In this document: piece by piece, positions 46,644-61,600 of the stretch | Layout of the letters: every line of letters begins with the position of its first letter | Position numbering within the stretch: the stretch's first letter is position 1 | Assembly: GCF_020740795.1 (NCBI RefSeq) | Contig: NC_067301.1 | Span: forward strand, 2,170,001 to 2,234,000 | Source: Apus apus | Taxonomy: Eukaryota; Chordata; Aves; Apodiformes; Apodidae | DNA length: 64,000 nt | Reading direction: 5' to 3' | Position numbers and translations under genes: made by a program | Notes under the pieces: generated by a model | What the model was told of the DNA's origin: nothing | The model's input: only the letters and a program-made list of their open reading frames with translations | The model's database searches: none

Positions 46644-49600
46644 GTAAGTGACCTGCTCTGGGGGTGCAGCTACTGCCCCACTTCCCTCTCCCCCAGCATC
46701 ACCCACTGGTGGGTTTGCTGCTCAGCCCCATGGCAGGCGGGATGCTTTGGTGGAGCAAGGTCCAGCTTTTGGCTTGAAAGAGCTCAAAGAAGATGTCACC
46801 TATTTCCTTCCCCCCTTTGCTGTCCAGAATTAAAATAGCTTTGAATCTGAACTGCTGCTTACAGCAGGATGGGAAATGGAGTGTGCTGGATGGGTGAGTT
46901 CAGCTGTGTCACCTCCAATCCATTTCTTCTCCCTGTAGTTCCTGTTGACCATAAAGACTAATCCTATATCATCTTAAACGTGGAGCAGTAAAAATGCAAA
47001 CAGGACTTAGAGAGGCTGGTTGGTCAGGCTCCAAGATGTGGCTCCACTCTCCAGTCTGCAGGAGTGTCTGTCTGGGAAGTGAACAGAGAGACAAGGGTCC
47101 TTTAAAAAAGTTTGTTGTCATACTGTCCACTGCCCATTGCCTTTGCAAGGAAACCACTCTGGCTTCTGAAGAGTGATCTGTGACTGGAAAGGTCTTGCCA
47201 GCTTATTTGGGGCTGGTAGATGCTGCAGCACAGAGCTCTCTTAAAGAGATGGGAGGAGGAAAAAAATCGGCTTTTCTGAGCCCACTGACCAGCACTTGGT
47301 TCCTCTGGCAAGAGCTGCCAGAAGACCACAAGGCAAACATCACATGGATATTCCCTCTCCCTTTCCCTGCTCATTTGTCCTCCTTGCGTAAATGTCTAAC
47401 TGGGAGACTGACATTTCGGCCCATGGAAAGTCTGAGGACAGATGTTAATCCATTGCTGAGTACTTCCCTGCTTTGTCTAGTTTATCATTCCAGCCTTGCT
47501 GCCTCTGCCAAAGCTACATTCCCAGCACCAGTCACTAGATTCAGAGTCTTTAGAGGGATTTGCTGAGCTCGCTGCAGAGAGGTTTGGTGGGAATTCACTC
47601 GTTGGGAGCCAGCAGTTGGGTGGGTAAGGCTGGAGGATGGCTTGGTTCTGGAGTGCCCACAAAATGAATTTTGTGTGGATAAAATATTGTTTCCCTGTGG
47701 TTCTAGTGGCTCAAGGTCAAGAGATGAATGTAACACTTTTTCTTCAAGCAAGTGGGTTTAAATCGAGAGCTCTTCCTCAGGCTAAAATCAAACACAGGGT
47801 ATCCACTGTGACCTCTGTTGACATGGCCAGTGATGCTGTTTCTACAGCCTGTTATTCTGGGGAATTTGACACAACATAGGTGCCTTTTAGGGTTAAATCT
47901 TTGGTGGTGGTTTTGTGTGCAGTGTTGTGATGCAAATGTGCCGTTGCACTCAGGCTTCTCCTGCTCTGCACTGGGCTTTTCCACCTGTAAGCTGGGAAAG
48001 CAGAGTGTGGTGTTTTGTTTCAGCTGTTAAGGAAATGTTCTTTAAAAACCCAAAACAATCAATCTTGTGAATCGACCTTGTGTGTGTGTATAGTTTTACT
48101 GCGATTATGGTATGTTTTGTTTCCATTTCTTCTTACTCTGTCACAAGGCAGTCAAACAACTCCTAATGTGTTGCACAGTCCCGGCCACAGCAATTTCCAC
48201 CTTCCTCCTGTGTTTCTGAGATGCAAAGATCAGCAGGGCAGAAGTTAGCCCACATTCCTTTCTGGTGTGTCAGCATCTCTTGCTTCTCTTGAAGAGAGGG
48301 GCTGGTTCTTCAGAGAATAGGATGACAGTGGTAGCCTGAGGGAACCCCAGTTTTGGGAACAGCAGGCTCAAGCAAACAACTGAGACAGGCTTATAATTTT
48401 TTTTTCCCCCAAAATATGTTTGACTGGCAGAGCTGTCGCCTCTTGCTGGGGTTTCTAACCCTCTGTCAAGTCCTCCTGTTCCTAACTACAGTCGTTGCCA
48501 TGGATACCTTTTTTATTTTGAGAAGACACTTACTTGTCCAACAATTTTAAGAGACAAAGCTGCTTTTTGGATTTGGCTGGTGGGAGCAGCCTGGTGACTG
48601 GTGGATGGGAGCCATGGCCATGGAAGTCTGTAAGTGCAACTATGGCCATGGCTCTTCTGCTGGCTCCATGCCCTGCTTTGGAGCCTGGGGAGCCAGAGCT
48701 CCATCCCTGCCCTGCTGCTGGCTTGTTGCACAACTTGAGTTGCTGGATCTTCTGCATCTCATTTCTGTCTCACCAGCTCTACAAAAGGATGTGGAATTCA
48801 GTGCTGTTTAAGTGGTGCTTCAGGTGCTTTCAGCTATCAAGTATTACCTACCCTTCTTATATCTGACTGCAAGATATGGTTAATGCTTCTGATAGCCTCT
48901 GTAAATGAAGCTTGAAAGTGTAGAGCTGGGCCAAGAGTTGAGTGAAGGGAAAAAGGAAAGGGAGAGGACGAGGGAGTGAGTGAAGCTGCTTTGTGAGCCT
49001 CTCCCTTGTGCTGCCTTCTACTGGCTGTACCCAGGGAAACAGATCTTGCTTACTCTCTGGCTGGGAGGTTCTGGGTGAAGCTAGAAGGATTTGAACAGAT
49101 GGGAAGGAAAGGTGCATGTATAGTACCTTCCACATCTGTCTGATATGTCCTGTGGCCTGGCAATGGCACATCAACTTGGTGTCTGGGAGGGGGGAATTTT
49201 CTCTCTCCCAACAGGCTGCCATTGCACAGTGGCTGAGCGTGAGGCTGCAGCACTCCTGTCCTCACCAGTGGGTGTTTTTTACCCAAAATGTCTTTCCTTT
49301 GCTGTCTCCCTAGATCAGGGAGGGAGGGATGATGGCTCTGGCTTTTGTCCTGCTCCCCTTGTCCCTTGCTCTGGGTGATTCTTGAGCCCGAGTGACTGGT
49401 GCCACTGGTGATTAGTTGTGATGTGACTGGGTGGAAACTGGCAGGAGTATTTGATGTCTCTAACAAGGGGAGTGACAGAGAATAAAGCTTCTTCTGGGTG
49501 ACTGGGGATGAAAAGAAGCACAGTGCAGTCAGGAAGTTAGTGTTGATCTCCGTGCCTGGAGCAGTGATCCACGGGCAGTGTGATGGCTCTTCCCACAGGA

Positions 49601-52600
49601 TGTGCTGGTGGCATGGCCCAAACAACTGTGCTCCCTGTGGAGCTTCAGCAGGACCAGAGCAGCAAATCCAGCACCTCTGCTGCCTTGCTCCCTGAAGGCA
49701 GGGAGTGAACAAGCACCCAAGCCTTTCCCAGGCAGGGGTGAAGTGAAACCACTTGAACAGAAGGAGAATAGAACCTGGGACTTGGCAAGACTGGAATCAC
49801 TCCTCCTTTATAGATTTCTTAAACTCTTCCTGGCAAATGTTTATCTTGGTACTTTAGGGGGTATATGAGGCAACACCTTCACACAATAACCCTGTTTTCT
49901 GTGGTCTTTTATAATGAGTCTGTGGATGGCCTGACCTGTTCTTTCCCAAAGGCAAGGCAGTGCCAGGGATTTCATTGTTTCAGCAGTTCCAGTTCTGTGT
50001 TTTAACTCCTTTGGCAGCAGGTCACAGTGCTGTAGTGCTGAGTTCCTGCTGAATTCCAGCCTGGATTTAAACACTGACCACCTTCCATTCTCTCTTGTAA
50101 TTGCAAATTGTTAAAGACTTCCTGGCTCCCTGTCCTCTGCAGCTCTACAGTGCCATTTTGGTCCACTAAGTGCTTGGTGCTGCATTCCACCACAAAGATA
50201 AATAGAGGGAGTGCTTGATGCAGCACCTCCTCACTGCTTTGTGTAGAGCTGAACCCACCGTTTCTGGGCTCTGGAGACCTGGAGGAATGGCAGGAGAGAT
50301 TACAACTTCTTTTTTTCTAGTCACTGGAGGTCACTTCAGGTTATGTTATGAAAAAAAAAAATTGTTAGGAGAGCCAGATTTTGTGCTAAATTTCTGAATA
50401 AACAGCCCATGATATGGAGCTGTTCCTGAAAACTCATTTGCTCCGTGGTGCATGTGTTGAGATGTGTGGTTCTGGGTGTCAGCACAAGCCTGTTTGTTGC
50501 TATAGATGCTTCCCTCTGCTATAGCTTCACATTTACTATGTGGGATCAATAGCCCAGGGCTGCTGGGCATCCATGATAGTCCCAGCAACCAGGACTTTGC
50601 TTTGCTGGGGTGAGATACCCATCACATCAAAGAGTTGTCCTCAGGTGCTCTGCTAGATAAGACTGCAAGAAAATGAGATGCTTGTGGCAGAAACATGAGT
50701 GCCTGGAGCTCACAAATCTTGTGGGAAGTGGTTGATGTTCTTAAGATGACAATTTTGTTCAACAAGGCTTTTTAGCATGTAGTGAAGAAGCACCCACAGT
50801 CTCTTATGTGCTTAGCTGGGCTGGGGAAGCCCTCAGGGTGACATCTGAGCAGTCGTTTGGGAAAAGTGTTTCTAAAAATAAAACTATTATGAAGTAGACA
50901 CTTGGACAGCTGCAGTGATGGGCTTGCTGCTTGCCAGTGTGCTCAGCAAGGGAAAAAAAACCCTTCCAGATTGAAAACAAACATTTCTGCTGTAATGGTT
51001 TGGAGAAGATGGTGGTTTCCTCACTTCAAAGGAAAATATTAATAAAGTGCCCAGCCCAGGGGAAGCATATTCACAATTGAGATGTCTGTTTTGTTAAGTA
51101 TAGAAGGTAGCAAAGAGAAGGAAGGAGATAGCATAGCTGGTGACAATCAGAATTCCTGACCTAGGCCACTGGCTGTTCCTGCTCCCTGAGGGAGGCCAGA
51201 AGTGACAGGGGCAAATGGATGGGTTGAGAGAAACAGCTTGAATGTGAATATATGGCTCCTCATTCTGGAGTGGGACTGAGCCTGGCACGTGATGAGCCCA
51301 GGCTGGCAGAGCCTCCAACATAGTCCTTGGACCTGCAGTGTCTAAAACCAGCCTAGTGTGAGAACAGGCAACTTGTCTGTCTCATCCTTCATTCTTGTAC
51401 AGGAGGACTTGCTGCCTGGAGGCCCTGAAGTTGCTCCATAGGGGACAATGGGATAAAGAGATGTTTGGATTCAGTTTGTGCCTTGATTCCCCCAGTACAG
51501 AGGCTGCTTGTCCACCTGGCTGGGTGGGCTTGTGCCCGCAGGGGGCTTCAGAAACACTTGTACTGCAATTGGATTGTACCCTTAGGATTCAAATATCATC
51601 CCACTTTGTCCATTTTCCTGGAGATTGTGTGTCAGGGCACAATTTGCCCTCAAAAATCTGGGCTCTGGAATCATGTTCCTTTTCTTGTCCCTCCCTTCTG
51701 AATTGCCACCCAGTGCTCATCCCTGTGCAGAGGGGACTGGGGAGCCTGTTGCCGCTGGATGCTGTGACTCAGGGAAGCTCTTGGTTAGCATTCAGGCATC
51801 AGAGTGGATTAAAATCACCATCCATCAGGAAGCCTCTCTGGCACTTGGATGTGTCATGTGGCTGCTCCACGAAGCAGCCTCATCCCTCTCCTCCCATCTC
51901 CTGTGCAGAGCACAGATGCTCTTTTGTATGCCATGGGAGAGGGAGCTGCTTGTCTCACTTCTTAGTGGCCTGAGGGGCAGTTAATGGTTGGGCTGTGGAA
52001 GGGGAAAAAATGTCTCTCCTGTGTCCTGCTGATGCCTTTACAGAACAGGTGACCTGGAAGGCTGGTAATGGACTTGTTCTGCAAATGCACAGAGTAGCCA
52101 CTGGCCACCAAAGCCAGCTCTTGGCACCTGCAGCAGAGACTCCAAATCCAAGCCTGAGTGCAAATACTCAGAGAATGACAGGCTGGTGTGTTGTATCAGG
52201 AATATCCCTTCTCTCTCACCCAGCTGTCCCCACCCTGCTCCAGCCCTTGGAGGTGCAAGCAGCTTGTAGCAGGGCCTGACCCCCCCAGTGTTCAGGACAG
52301 CAGGTATCTGTGTGTATTTTGGGGTTGTTGACTTGCTTGGGCTGGATTTTTACATGAAAGCTGCAGTGTCTGAAGCTTACAAACCCAGAGTGGTGCAGGC
52401 TTTTCAAACCAGAAAAGGCGCTTCTCCAAGTCTGCTCTCTTGGGCACTTGCTGGCCCATCCATGGCTGGGTTTGGGGTCCCACAGGTGCCCCTGGTCACA
52501 TGTCCAGCAAGAGGCCTGTTTTGGGGAGAAGAATATGTGGGAAGAGGTGTCAGGGTTTCCCTCATGCTGTGTCTCTCTGCCTCCCTAGTGGTGTATGAGC

Positions 52601-55600
52601 ACAGATCCCGGCTGGAGCGATCCCTGCAGAAGGAGCGAGGGGAGCACAAGAAGACAAAGGAAGGTGAGTCTCCTGCATGGTGACACAGTGGTGGCCAGAC
52701 AGCCCTCCTGCTGTCCTGGGGGAGAAGTTTGTGTTGTACCCGAAGTGTTTTCTGCCTTCAGGGCCATGTGTGGGTGACACCAACTGCTCCATCCCCAGTT
52801 TGTACTTAGAGGACAGTTAACTGAGTTGTCCACTTCCCATGGGCAAAAGGTGCTGGGAGGTGGGTTCTGTTCTCTCATGTTCCTACATGTCCTCAGCCTA
52901 ATCTGTGAGTAGCAGTACCCATGACATGCCATTTGAGCACTTTCAGTGATAGCTAAACCTGACACCAGGCCATTCTTACACACCTTCAGTGACATAAAGA
53001 TGTAGCCATTTGTGTGCTGAAGTAGGAAGTCATCAATGCACTTGCCTATAGAATGGGAAGAGAAGGACATTTGGGCCAGTCTAGATGGGTGGACAGTGCT
53101 CATGGAAAACACTGCCACCTTTCTGAGGGCACTGAGTGGAGTCCCTTAGCAGCATCTGCATTCCAGCTTGTTGAGTTTCAGCCTTTTGCTCAGCAAGGGG
53201 CTGATTTCCTCCTTCCCCCCTCCCCAAAATATAAACCAGATCCTTGTTAAATTCCAGCTCATTCAATTGTCTTTTCTTCTTCCATGTCTAGATTTTTTAG
53301 TGTATAAATTAGAAGCTCAGGAAGCTCTCAACAAGGAGAAGGTAGGTATGGCTTGTTCCTCAGAGTATGTGTGTAATAATGATACAGACCTTTCCATCAC
53401 CACCAGTCATGAGCTGCTGGCTGGAAGGCATGAAATACCATGAGTGTGTATGGTACAAGATGAACTTTGCCTGACTCCACCTTGCAAGGCTGTTGGTTTG
53501 TGAGGATTCATCTTAGGGCAAGACTGTGTAGTGCTGGAGCTGTTCTGCCTCCTCTCCTGTGTGTGGTGGATGACTTTGCTTGTCCTGTGCTGCAGTCAGA
53601 AAAGAGAATTGCTGCTTCGTGGTACAGAATAGTCCTGGGGAGACTGAATGCAAGGCACACCACAGGGGACCTGGAGAAGAAAGGCCTTGGTAGTGTTGGG
53701 GAAAGCATATCTATTGTTTTCTGTCTCCAGTGATTGTCTAATGATTTCCACTAGCCTGTGAGTGTCAAGTTGAAGTGCAGTGTGTTCAGGAGATGTGGTC
53801 TGAATCCTCTACTCAGTACTGTCCAGGTCCAGGACTGGGTGACATGTCCCTGCTTGGATACATGCTCTGCAGGGCCTTGTGCACACCAGGATAAGTGATG
53901 GTCTTCGTTGGGCCCTCTGGTGAGAAACTGCCTTGTCCCCATTTCTGCAGCTGAAGTGGTGTGACCTGGCTGTGTCCCAGAGACTGAGCTCCACTGCTGC
54001 TCAGCCTGGGATGTGAAAAGCCTGTGCAAGACAGGCACACAAATGTCCCTCCTTGTTAGCTGGCCTCACTGGAGTTTGCCTTGTGCCATTTACTGGTAGC
54101 ACAGGGAACAAAGCAGAATGTTTTTGGTTAAACAAAGGATTGATGCTGATGCAGAAATTAGTGAAGAAGGGGGCATGGGCAGGAACACATTTGGACAAGA
54201 ACAGTATTGGCAGTTAAGCCATCAGGTGGAAAATGTTAAGGCTTCTGACTTCTCATTTGGTGGAGAATGGACCCTTCAGTGAGGGCTAGGAAGGATCCTG
54301 GGTTAGTCTGTCCCACCCACCCAAAGTTATAAGACTGGTTTTATTCCTTACTCGGAGCATCTGTTGGTGAAATGCTGGAGAAGAGGAACTGATCTTATCC
54401 AGCTCATCTGTGTGTGAGTGTCATCCTGATCCAGGAAGAAGCTCCTGGGTGAATGTCTGAACACTAGTGGCTGGGCAGCTCCCCTGCCATTTGTGCTCTC
54501 TTGCTGGTTAATACTTCATCCCCTCCTGAGTCCTTATCATAGAAGTTACACTGTGGGGTGTAGTGGAAGTCTTGGTGCTTAGTTGGCACTTCCAGGGTGC
54601 TGCTTTGGTCTCAGCTGTGCTGCTTGAAGCTACCTGGGCAGATGTTTGTGAAACTGCAGGTAATGGGACAAGCTGCAGCATGTCCCCTCCTGGGGGCCAC
54701 TCCTGCTGCAGGGACTCAGCCTTTGAGCACGTGTGGCTGGTGGCTTTGCTACCTGCTGGTGCTGCAGTGAAGAATGGCACCCTGGGGACAATGGGTGACC
54801 CTTATTGAGGCATAAGCAGGAGTGTTAAACAGGTACAGGCCCCTCTGTGGACACACATGAATCCCTCTCTGCTGCAGCTGGTGTCAGCTGGTAGCTGTAC
54901 CTAGTTCCAGGGGTTGCTGTAGACTTACTCAATTGCTCAGTGATCATTTTTTTGTTAAATGGTGCAGTTTTTATGTGTAGGCGAAAGCCTCAGCTCTGGT
55001 GCTGTGTGCCTCCCCCTCAGCTGCTGCAGAGCTCAGCTGCTCTTGGGGGGTTAGAATCATAGAATAATTGTTTAGGTTGGAAAAGACCTGTAAGATCATC
55101 CAATCCAACCTTTACTGTGCAAAGCTCTTCTAGTGCTGGGCCCATCCTAGATAAGAGCTGAAAATTAAAGGAAAACTACTCTGGGTGTGAATTGAGAGTG
55201 CAACTAGTGAGTTGGTGGCTGAGTTGTTTTGAAAAGGTTCTTGTCCAGCCATGCTCAGGCTGCATGTTCTGCTGGTCACCTTGGTGGGCTTGCTGCCAGT
55301 CACCCTGAGTGTGCCTGCGTGGGAAGGGGCGGTGGGACCTGGCTGGTGATGCAGTGGCTGGGTGGGGCTCTCCCTGCTTTAGGTTTTTCTGGGATTTAAC
55401 AACACTATTGAATCTTTTTCTTTCCAGCAAGACTCTATGAACAGATATGGAGCCCTCAGTTCCCAGCACAAGATCCTGAAGGTAAGGGAGGAGCTGGTTT
55501 CACGTACTGACCATGAAATAATGGTCCCTGGAAGGAGAGTTGGTGTCTTCTGTTACCAGGGATGCCCAGGAGAGACCAAGGGCTTCCTGCACCCAGTGCC

Positions 55601-58600
55601 AGCACTGAAGGAGGGGACCACACAGGGCTCTTGATCTACATTCCTTCCAGACTGTTCAGGTTCTTGGGAGTTTTCTATTTATTCTGTGGGCCTTGTATCA
55701 GATTACAGCCTGCACCTATACCTCCCTTCAATGGCAGCCTTTGTGCAGTTCATCACACAGGACTTCTGCTGTTCAGCCTGTTCTTTTCTGGGTCTCTTAG
55801 CATGAAAATAGGTCTATTCATTGCAGCTTGCCCTTTGGGCTAAGACAATGTATCCCAAGGCCATGGGATTGGCTTGGAGAGGGGTGGTTTCTGGCATTTT
55901 ATAGCTTATCACATGCTCTACCTGTAGCATATCTCGATGTGGAAGTTTGCTTTTGTGAGAGCTGTGCAGCCCTGGCTGGTGTTGGTGGGTTTTAAATGTT
56001 GTTAGTCAGTGTTGGCAGGGAAATGGTAATTGAATTCAGGGATGGAGAAAGAGGGCTGGGTTCCAGCAGCCCTTAGCACTGCTGGGCTGTATTTCCTGAG
56101 CAGAGCTGGACCTCCAGCTGCCTGGCTTTTGGATTCAACCTTCGGGAAAAGGGAAGTACAGTCCTGTCTCTTGGGTATTAGCCAGCACTGTGGATTCAGG
56201 GAACACTTTGCAGTAGTAACGTTCCTCTTCATGGCAACTGCAGCCTGAGCAGGATGCTCTGGTTTGCTTGACTCAAGGGGACTGTGAGAGCATTTCATCC
56301 TGGCTCCCTTTCTCTTCCTTTTACTAAGGGAGGGGTGGAAGTCATCTATATTTAACTACATTTACAGCTGCTGAAAGACCCGCCAGCCCTTGGGACTGTG
56401 GGAGATTTCAGTCCCCCCTCTCCTCAAAACAGCTCAGCTGTGTGTGACACCTCTGTTACTGGAGCATGGCTAAAAATGCTTCCCACTGGAACTGGCTTCC
56501 TCAGGAGGAAGATTGCTGCCAGCAACAGCATCACCTAGGAAGTGGAGATGTAGTGCTGAACAGAAGTAACTAACTCTGTTAGGCTGGAGGAGTTCCATGG
56601 AGCCACACCAGGGTGTCTGGTGCTGGTGGCCTTGTTGTTCTCATCTGTGCTGGAGTCGTCACTGTCTGATTAACCTCTGTAACTGGCACACCAGGCTCAC
56701 AGGGGCAGGGGCCTGGCTTCCTCCAAAAATAGCAGCTGCAGCAGTTGCCTGTGTCTGGATTCCTGCTGGAGCCAGACTATGTCTTACAATTCCTTTCGTC
56801 TTCTTGACTGGAGGTTAAAATGTCTGGTGAAGATCTCTGTGCAGAATGCATCCCAGCATCTGCTGGAACAGGCAGGCAAGGACATGGGTGGCTTTAAAGA
56901 AAATATTTTTGACATGGGCTTCCTGAAACTGCTGGAACCTGGAAACTTGCTGGGAGGTGTGCCCTTCCTTTGCTTGTGGGCTGAGCATCCTGCTGCTGCT
57001 TTCATGTGGTACAATGCTCTCTGCAAAGCCACTTTCAAAATCATGGCAAAAATACATGATTTTGAGGTACTCTGTTTTCTTCTTTGTCTTCCCCTGGCCT
57101 GGAATCATACAGCTGAGTTGAAGGACTGCTGACCTGAAAGAAACTATTTCCCTGTATTGCTGTGGTGGATGTGAAGGGGGGAACACTGTGAGATGTCACA
57201 ACAGCACAGTCTCTCCCTAGGTTTGGTAGAACTGACTGGGTCAAGAACTCTCTGCTTACACTTCTCTGAAAAATAATCACATGTAGCATCTTCCAGACCC
57301 CCCTGTCCTGCTACTACAATCAACCAGCATCTTTAGATGCCTCCTAGTTGCATGCAGTGGTCACAGCCATCCTTAGAAACCAGCTCTGTGTGCTTCATGA
57401 GCCAGGCTGGGCCTCAGGTGCTTTCTGTGACCTTGCTCAAGGCACTTATCTCTCCCTTCAGCTTCCTGCTGCTATCAAAGGGGGAATATTCCCTCCCTTC
57501 TTCCTGCCTGTGAGCAGTCTGGGGACAGACATTATGCACATCACCTGCCAGACAGAATATGGGCTAGAAATTAATTGACCTGAGCTGATGAGGACTTAAA
57601 ATTCCTTGAATTGCTTAGAGTTTCTGCTTGAAATCAATTCTCACTTGCTAATGTTTGTGGCTCCTGAGGGTTTTTTATATCAAAATGATTTTAGGGATGT
57701 GGTTCCTCTGCACTGCTTTCTGCTGGTTGCTCTGACAAGAACTGGAAGTACCTAATGTCCTTGAAAGATAGAGCAGGAATCTTTTATTTTCTTCACTTCC
57801 CCTCCTGATCTTGTGATCTGATTAACCTGACATCTTTGTCTCTTCTCTTTGCTCTGTCTCTGGGACCCCTCTGTACCAATACCTTTTTCCTCTGCATTAC
57901 ATGTATTTTTGGAGCACAGTTATTGATCTCCTTTTAGTGGAAGATAATTGCTTCAGGGGAGAGTGCCTGGGCCACAGATGCTTTTTTTTACTGGGGATAA
58001 ATGCAATCATGGATAGCATTTAGAGGTTTCTTTTGTGGGTTTTTTTAAAGATGGCTTTTTACAGGAGGACTGTTAGAAATTGCTGCCTGAGTCCTGAGGA
58101 GGTATTGGGAGGAAGGGCCAGGGTTCACCTGAGAACCAATCAATCTGCATACCTAATTGGTGTTGACAAACTGAATGTGGAAGGACTCTCTAGGTTACCA
58201 TGGGAACAAAAAAGGAGGTGACTTCTGGTTCAACGGGTCTGAGCAAAAGGATGCCTCAGCATGTTTTGTTCTTGGGCTCTGCTGAAGGGGAGGGGGAAAC
58301 AGCTCTTCAACCCACTTCTCTCTGATGAATTCTTGGCCAGCTTGAAACAGTCTGGGGTCTCCTGAGAGTCTTGTTATCCTGTCATTTTATGCCTGTGAGT
58401 CCCAGGCTCCTACAGGGAGTGTGGGCTCTCCCTGGTCTTGCCGTGTGAGAGGATGTGGTGTCCTTGCAAAAGGTCTCCCAGGATCCTGTTCCAGCAGCTT
58501 GGAGCAGTGGGTGGAAGAGCAGCCAGACTGACAGGAAGCAAACCAGGCAGAGAGGGAACCCAAGTGTTCAGGTGTCTGTGTGTCCTGAGTGACCAGCAGG

Positions 58601-61600
58601 CATTAGGGTTTGGGATCAGCAAATGCTGCAGCCTGCACAGGCTCACTGAGCAGGGTGGGCAGGGACATTGGGAAGGAATAGGACAATTCTTGGCAGTGTC
58701 CCAGAGTCTCCATGTCTTTTTCAGGCCGGAGTGGACTTGCCACCACTGCCTCCTGTTTAGTGGCTTCCAAGCAGATCTCACAGACTGCTTCATGGAGCAG
58801 AGTTTATTTGGCATTTCACATCCTTCCTGAACCACTGAACACAAGGAATATTTTATTGTATCTGGGATTTCTGGCTACCTTATTAGAGGACCAAACATCT
58901 CTTCCACCTCCCCAAGCAACTTATTAAACAGAGGCACTTGGGCAGCATTTGGCAAAAGCTTAATTCTCCTTCTTGTACTGACTCTGTCACTTCTTTTCAT
59001 ATTCAGAACCAGAATGAAGATGTCAAGAAGCAGCTGCTTGACCTGCAGCTGCAGCACAACAGCTTGAAACTGGAACATCGTAAGACACTGGAGACCCACA
59101 GCCAGAAATATGCCCAGCTGCAGCAGGAGAGGGACAGCGAGGTCACAAACCTGCAGGGTGAGTGTGAGGGAGAGCTGAGAAAACACCAGGCAGAGACAGG
59201 GGTAGGGGCACCAGGATCAGCCATCAGATCATGCTGCCTTACCCTGGCCTTTCTCTCGCGGGTGAGTGTAAATAAGTTCATCAAGATGCTTTTTGTGGCA
59301 GAGAGAAAACATTGTGACACGTGGGTATCCCATCCCTTTCAATTTGTATTTTCCAGTTCTCTGTACACACAGTGGAAACCAGTTTCCATCCTACTAGAAT
59401 CCTGTAAATTGTAAAATTTAAGCTTGGGAGCAAATTAAACATACTTTTTGTAATGAATGATGTAGGCCTATAAAATGCACTTAAGAGTGCAAGTATTGCA
59501 AGGAATGCTGATCCCTTTAATTCCCAAAGAGCAGCTGCTATTTAGTCTGCTGTTTAATTAGGTTCTGGGGTTTTAAGTTTCACATCTGTTCTTATTTAGA
59601 TTAGATCTGGGAGAGCAAAATGTGCTTGTGTTTTGTTTGTTGTTTTTTTGTTTTCTCTGATCAACACAGCCCCAGTATCTGATGAGCACTCCTGGCTTAG
59701 AAGGGGAGAGCTGAGCACAAGCAAGCGAAGCTTAAATATTTGATTGTCTCTCTTCTTGAAATCCAATTTTATCAGAGGAAGGAGAATAATGCTCAGAAAA
59801 CCAATGGGAAGAGGGAAGCTGATCAGGAAGATTGGCTTAAGGCTGAGATATTAATATTCTTCCCAGGCTACTGCTCACTTGGGACCATCACTACACTTGG
59901 AAAAGAGCTCTTATCAGAGATTTTTTCTTCTCTTCTCTTGCAGATACAGTCTTTAAACTCAGAGAAGAGAGCAAGCTCCTTCGGAAGGCCCACCAGGAAG
60001 TTCACTCTCAGCTCCTCAGTGCCCAGGTAACCAGCCAGGGGCTGTTTGTGGCCACACTGGGTGGAGATGGCAGAGCCCACAAAGTGAGGAGAGGGATGCA
60101 CAGCTTGTGGGGTGGGGACAAGCAGCACGTGGCAGTCAGGGCAGTGAGGCTGCTCTAAAGCTCTCTTCCTTCTGGGCCAACCACCTTAACAAGCTTTTGA
60201 TGGGCCACAGTTCTGCCTTCATCTAGCTTCTTCTGAGTGGAAGCAGTCTCCTACTAGCTAGGGCTGTATCCCATGAACTGTTCTTGGCTTCCTTTTCCTC
60301 ATTCCTTTTATGTTAGCTATGCTGAGTTGTTTTGTTGGGATTTGGGTTTTTGTTTGTTTTTTTTTTTTAATGTTAGTTTTAAGGTCAAATTTCAGGGGAA
60401 GAATGAAATCAACAGAGCCTGCTCAGGAATTAATTTCCTGCTAAACTTTCCTTGCTGCTTGGAAACTTTCCTACTCTGCTCAGTCTCTAATTTGGTCCAT
60501 TTCCAGGTACCCTGGCAAGGATATGAAAAGCTCCCTCCCCTCGCTTTCCTATAAATAACAGGGGGAAGAGTGGGGAGCTTTTCCTAAGTAGCTTTTTCAA
60601 GCCCTGCACTTCAGGGTTGGAGGTGGAAGAAAAAAGCTGCAGCAGAGAGAAGAGTGTGGCATTTGCTGAACAGTCCAGGAGAATCAGTTTTCATTTGCCT
60701 TGCAAAGTAAATTGCCGAGTAGGATTATGCCAATTATCCTCAGCCCCTCTGAGATGAGCACATCCGTGGAGAAATGTCTCCACAGGGAAAAAAAAAAAGC
60801 TGAGCTTGAAGGTACATGTGTGTGAGGCACAGGAGGAGAAGCCTAACAAGAGCCAGGACACAGTTCCTGTGCAAAGGCAGGAGTCACAGCAATGGCTCAT
60901 GCACTGTGTTGGTCAAAGAGTCAGTGTCCTGGGTCAGCACTTCCAGGGTAAAAGTATGCAATAAATTAAAATGAAAGACTGACAAAGGGGGAATACAGAA
61001 TATCCATGAAATCTGAAGGGAAGGCTGAAGACCAGCTTGGACTTAATCACTGTGGATTATCTCCAGCCTTTCGTAGGTATAAAATGTTGATCTTCTTTAG
61101 TAGTGTACCTGTGCTGAAGAACTGGCTGTTCTCTGTGAGGAGTTGCTTAACCATGTTACTGTGTGAGATTTCTCTGTATCCTTCTCATCCCCTCAGGCCC
61201 AGATGGAAGAGTTCAGGCAGCTCAAGGAAGCTCTACAGAAGATGCCAAGCTTCAAAGCAGGAGGAGCTGGGAAGGGGCAGCAGCAGCTTCAGGTAGCAAA
61301 GGAGCAGCCCATGGCACCAGCTAACAGCCAGGCACAGCTGGCCAGGCAGAAGGTGTGGTACTGCCACGAGACCCCAGGGGGGGTCTTCAGCCATGGGGCT
61401 TTGAACTGGAGAGAACTGAGCTTGTTCCTCAAGCTTGCTCTTGTCCTTTCTTCCCTGCAGGCTCTTCCAGTCAACCAGGAGAATCATCCTGCTGGGAACG
61501 GGAACTTGCTGGCCTCGCAGGTTGCTGGGGCTCAGAAGCAGCCAGATGGGCCTCAGCTGCAGGGCCACAACCCCTACAGCAATGATGGCCTGAAGCCACA

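Noticed and set aside
51395..51973. 192-codon open frame in intron 1 of the GOLIM4-like gene
   Set aside because: No domain, no splice support, overlapping frames equally open; consistent with chance.
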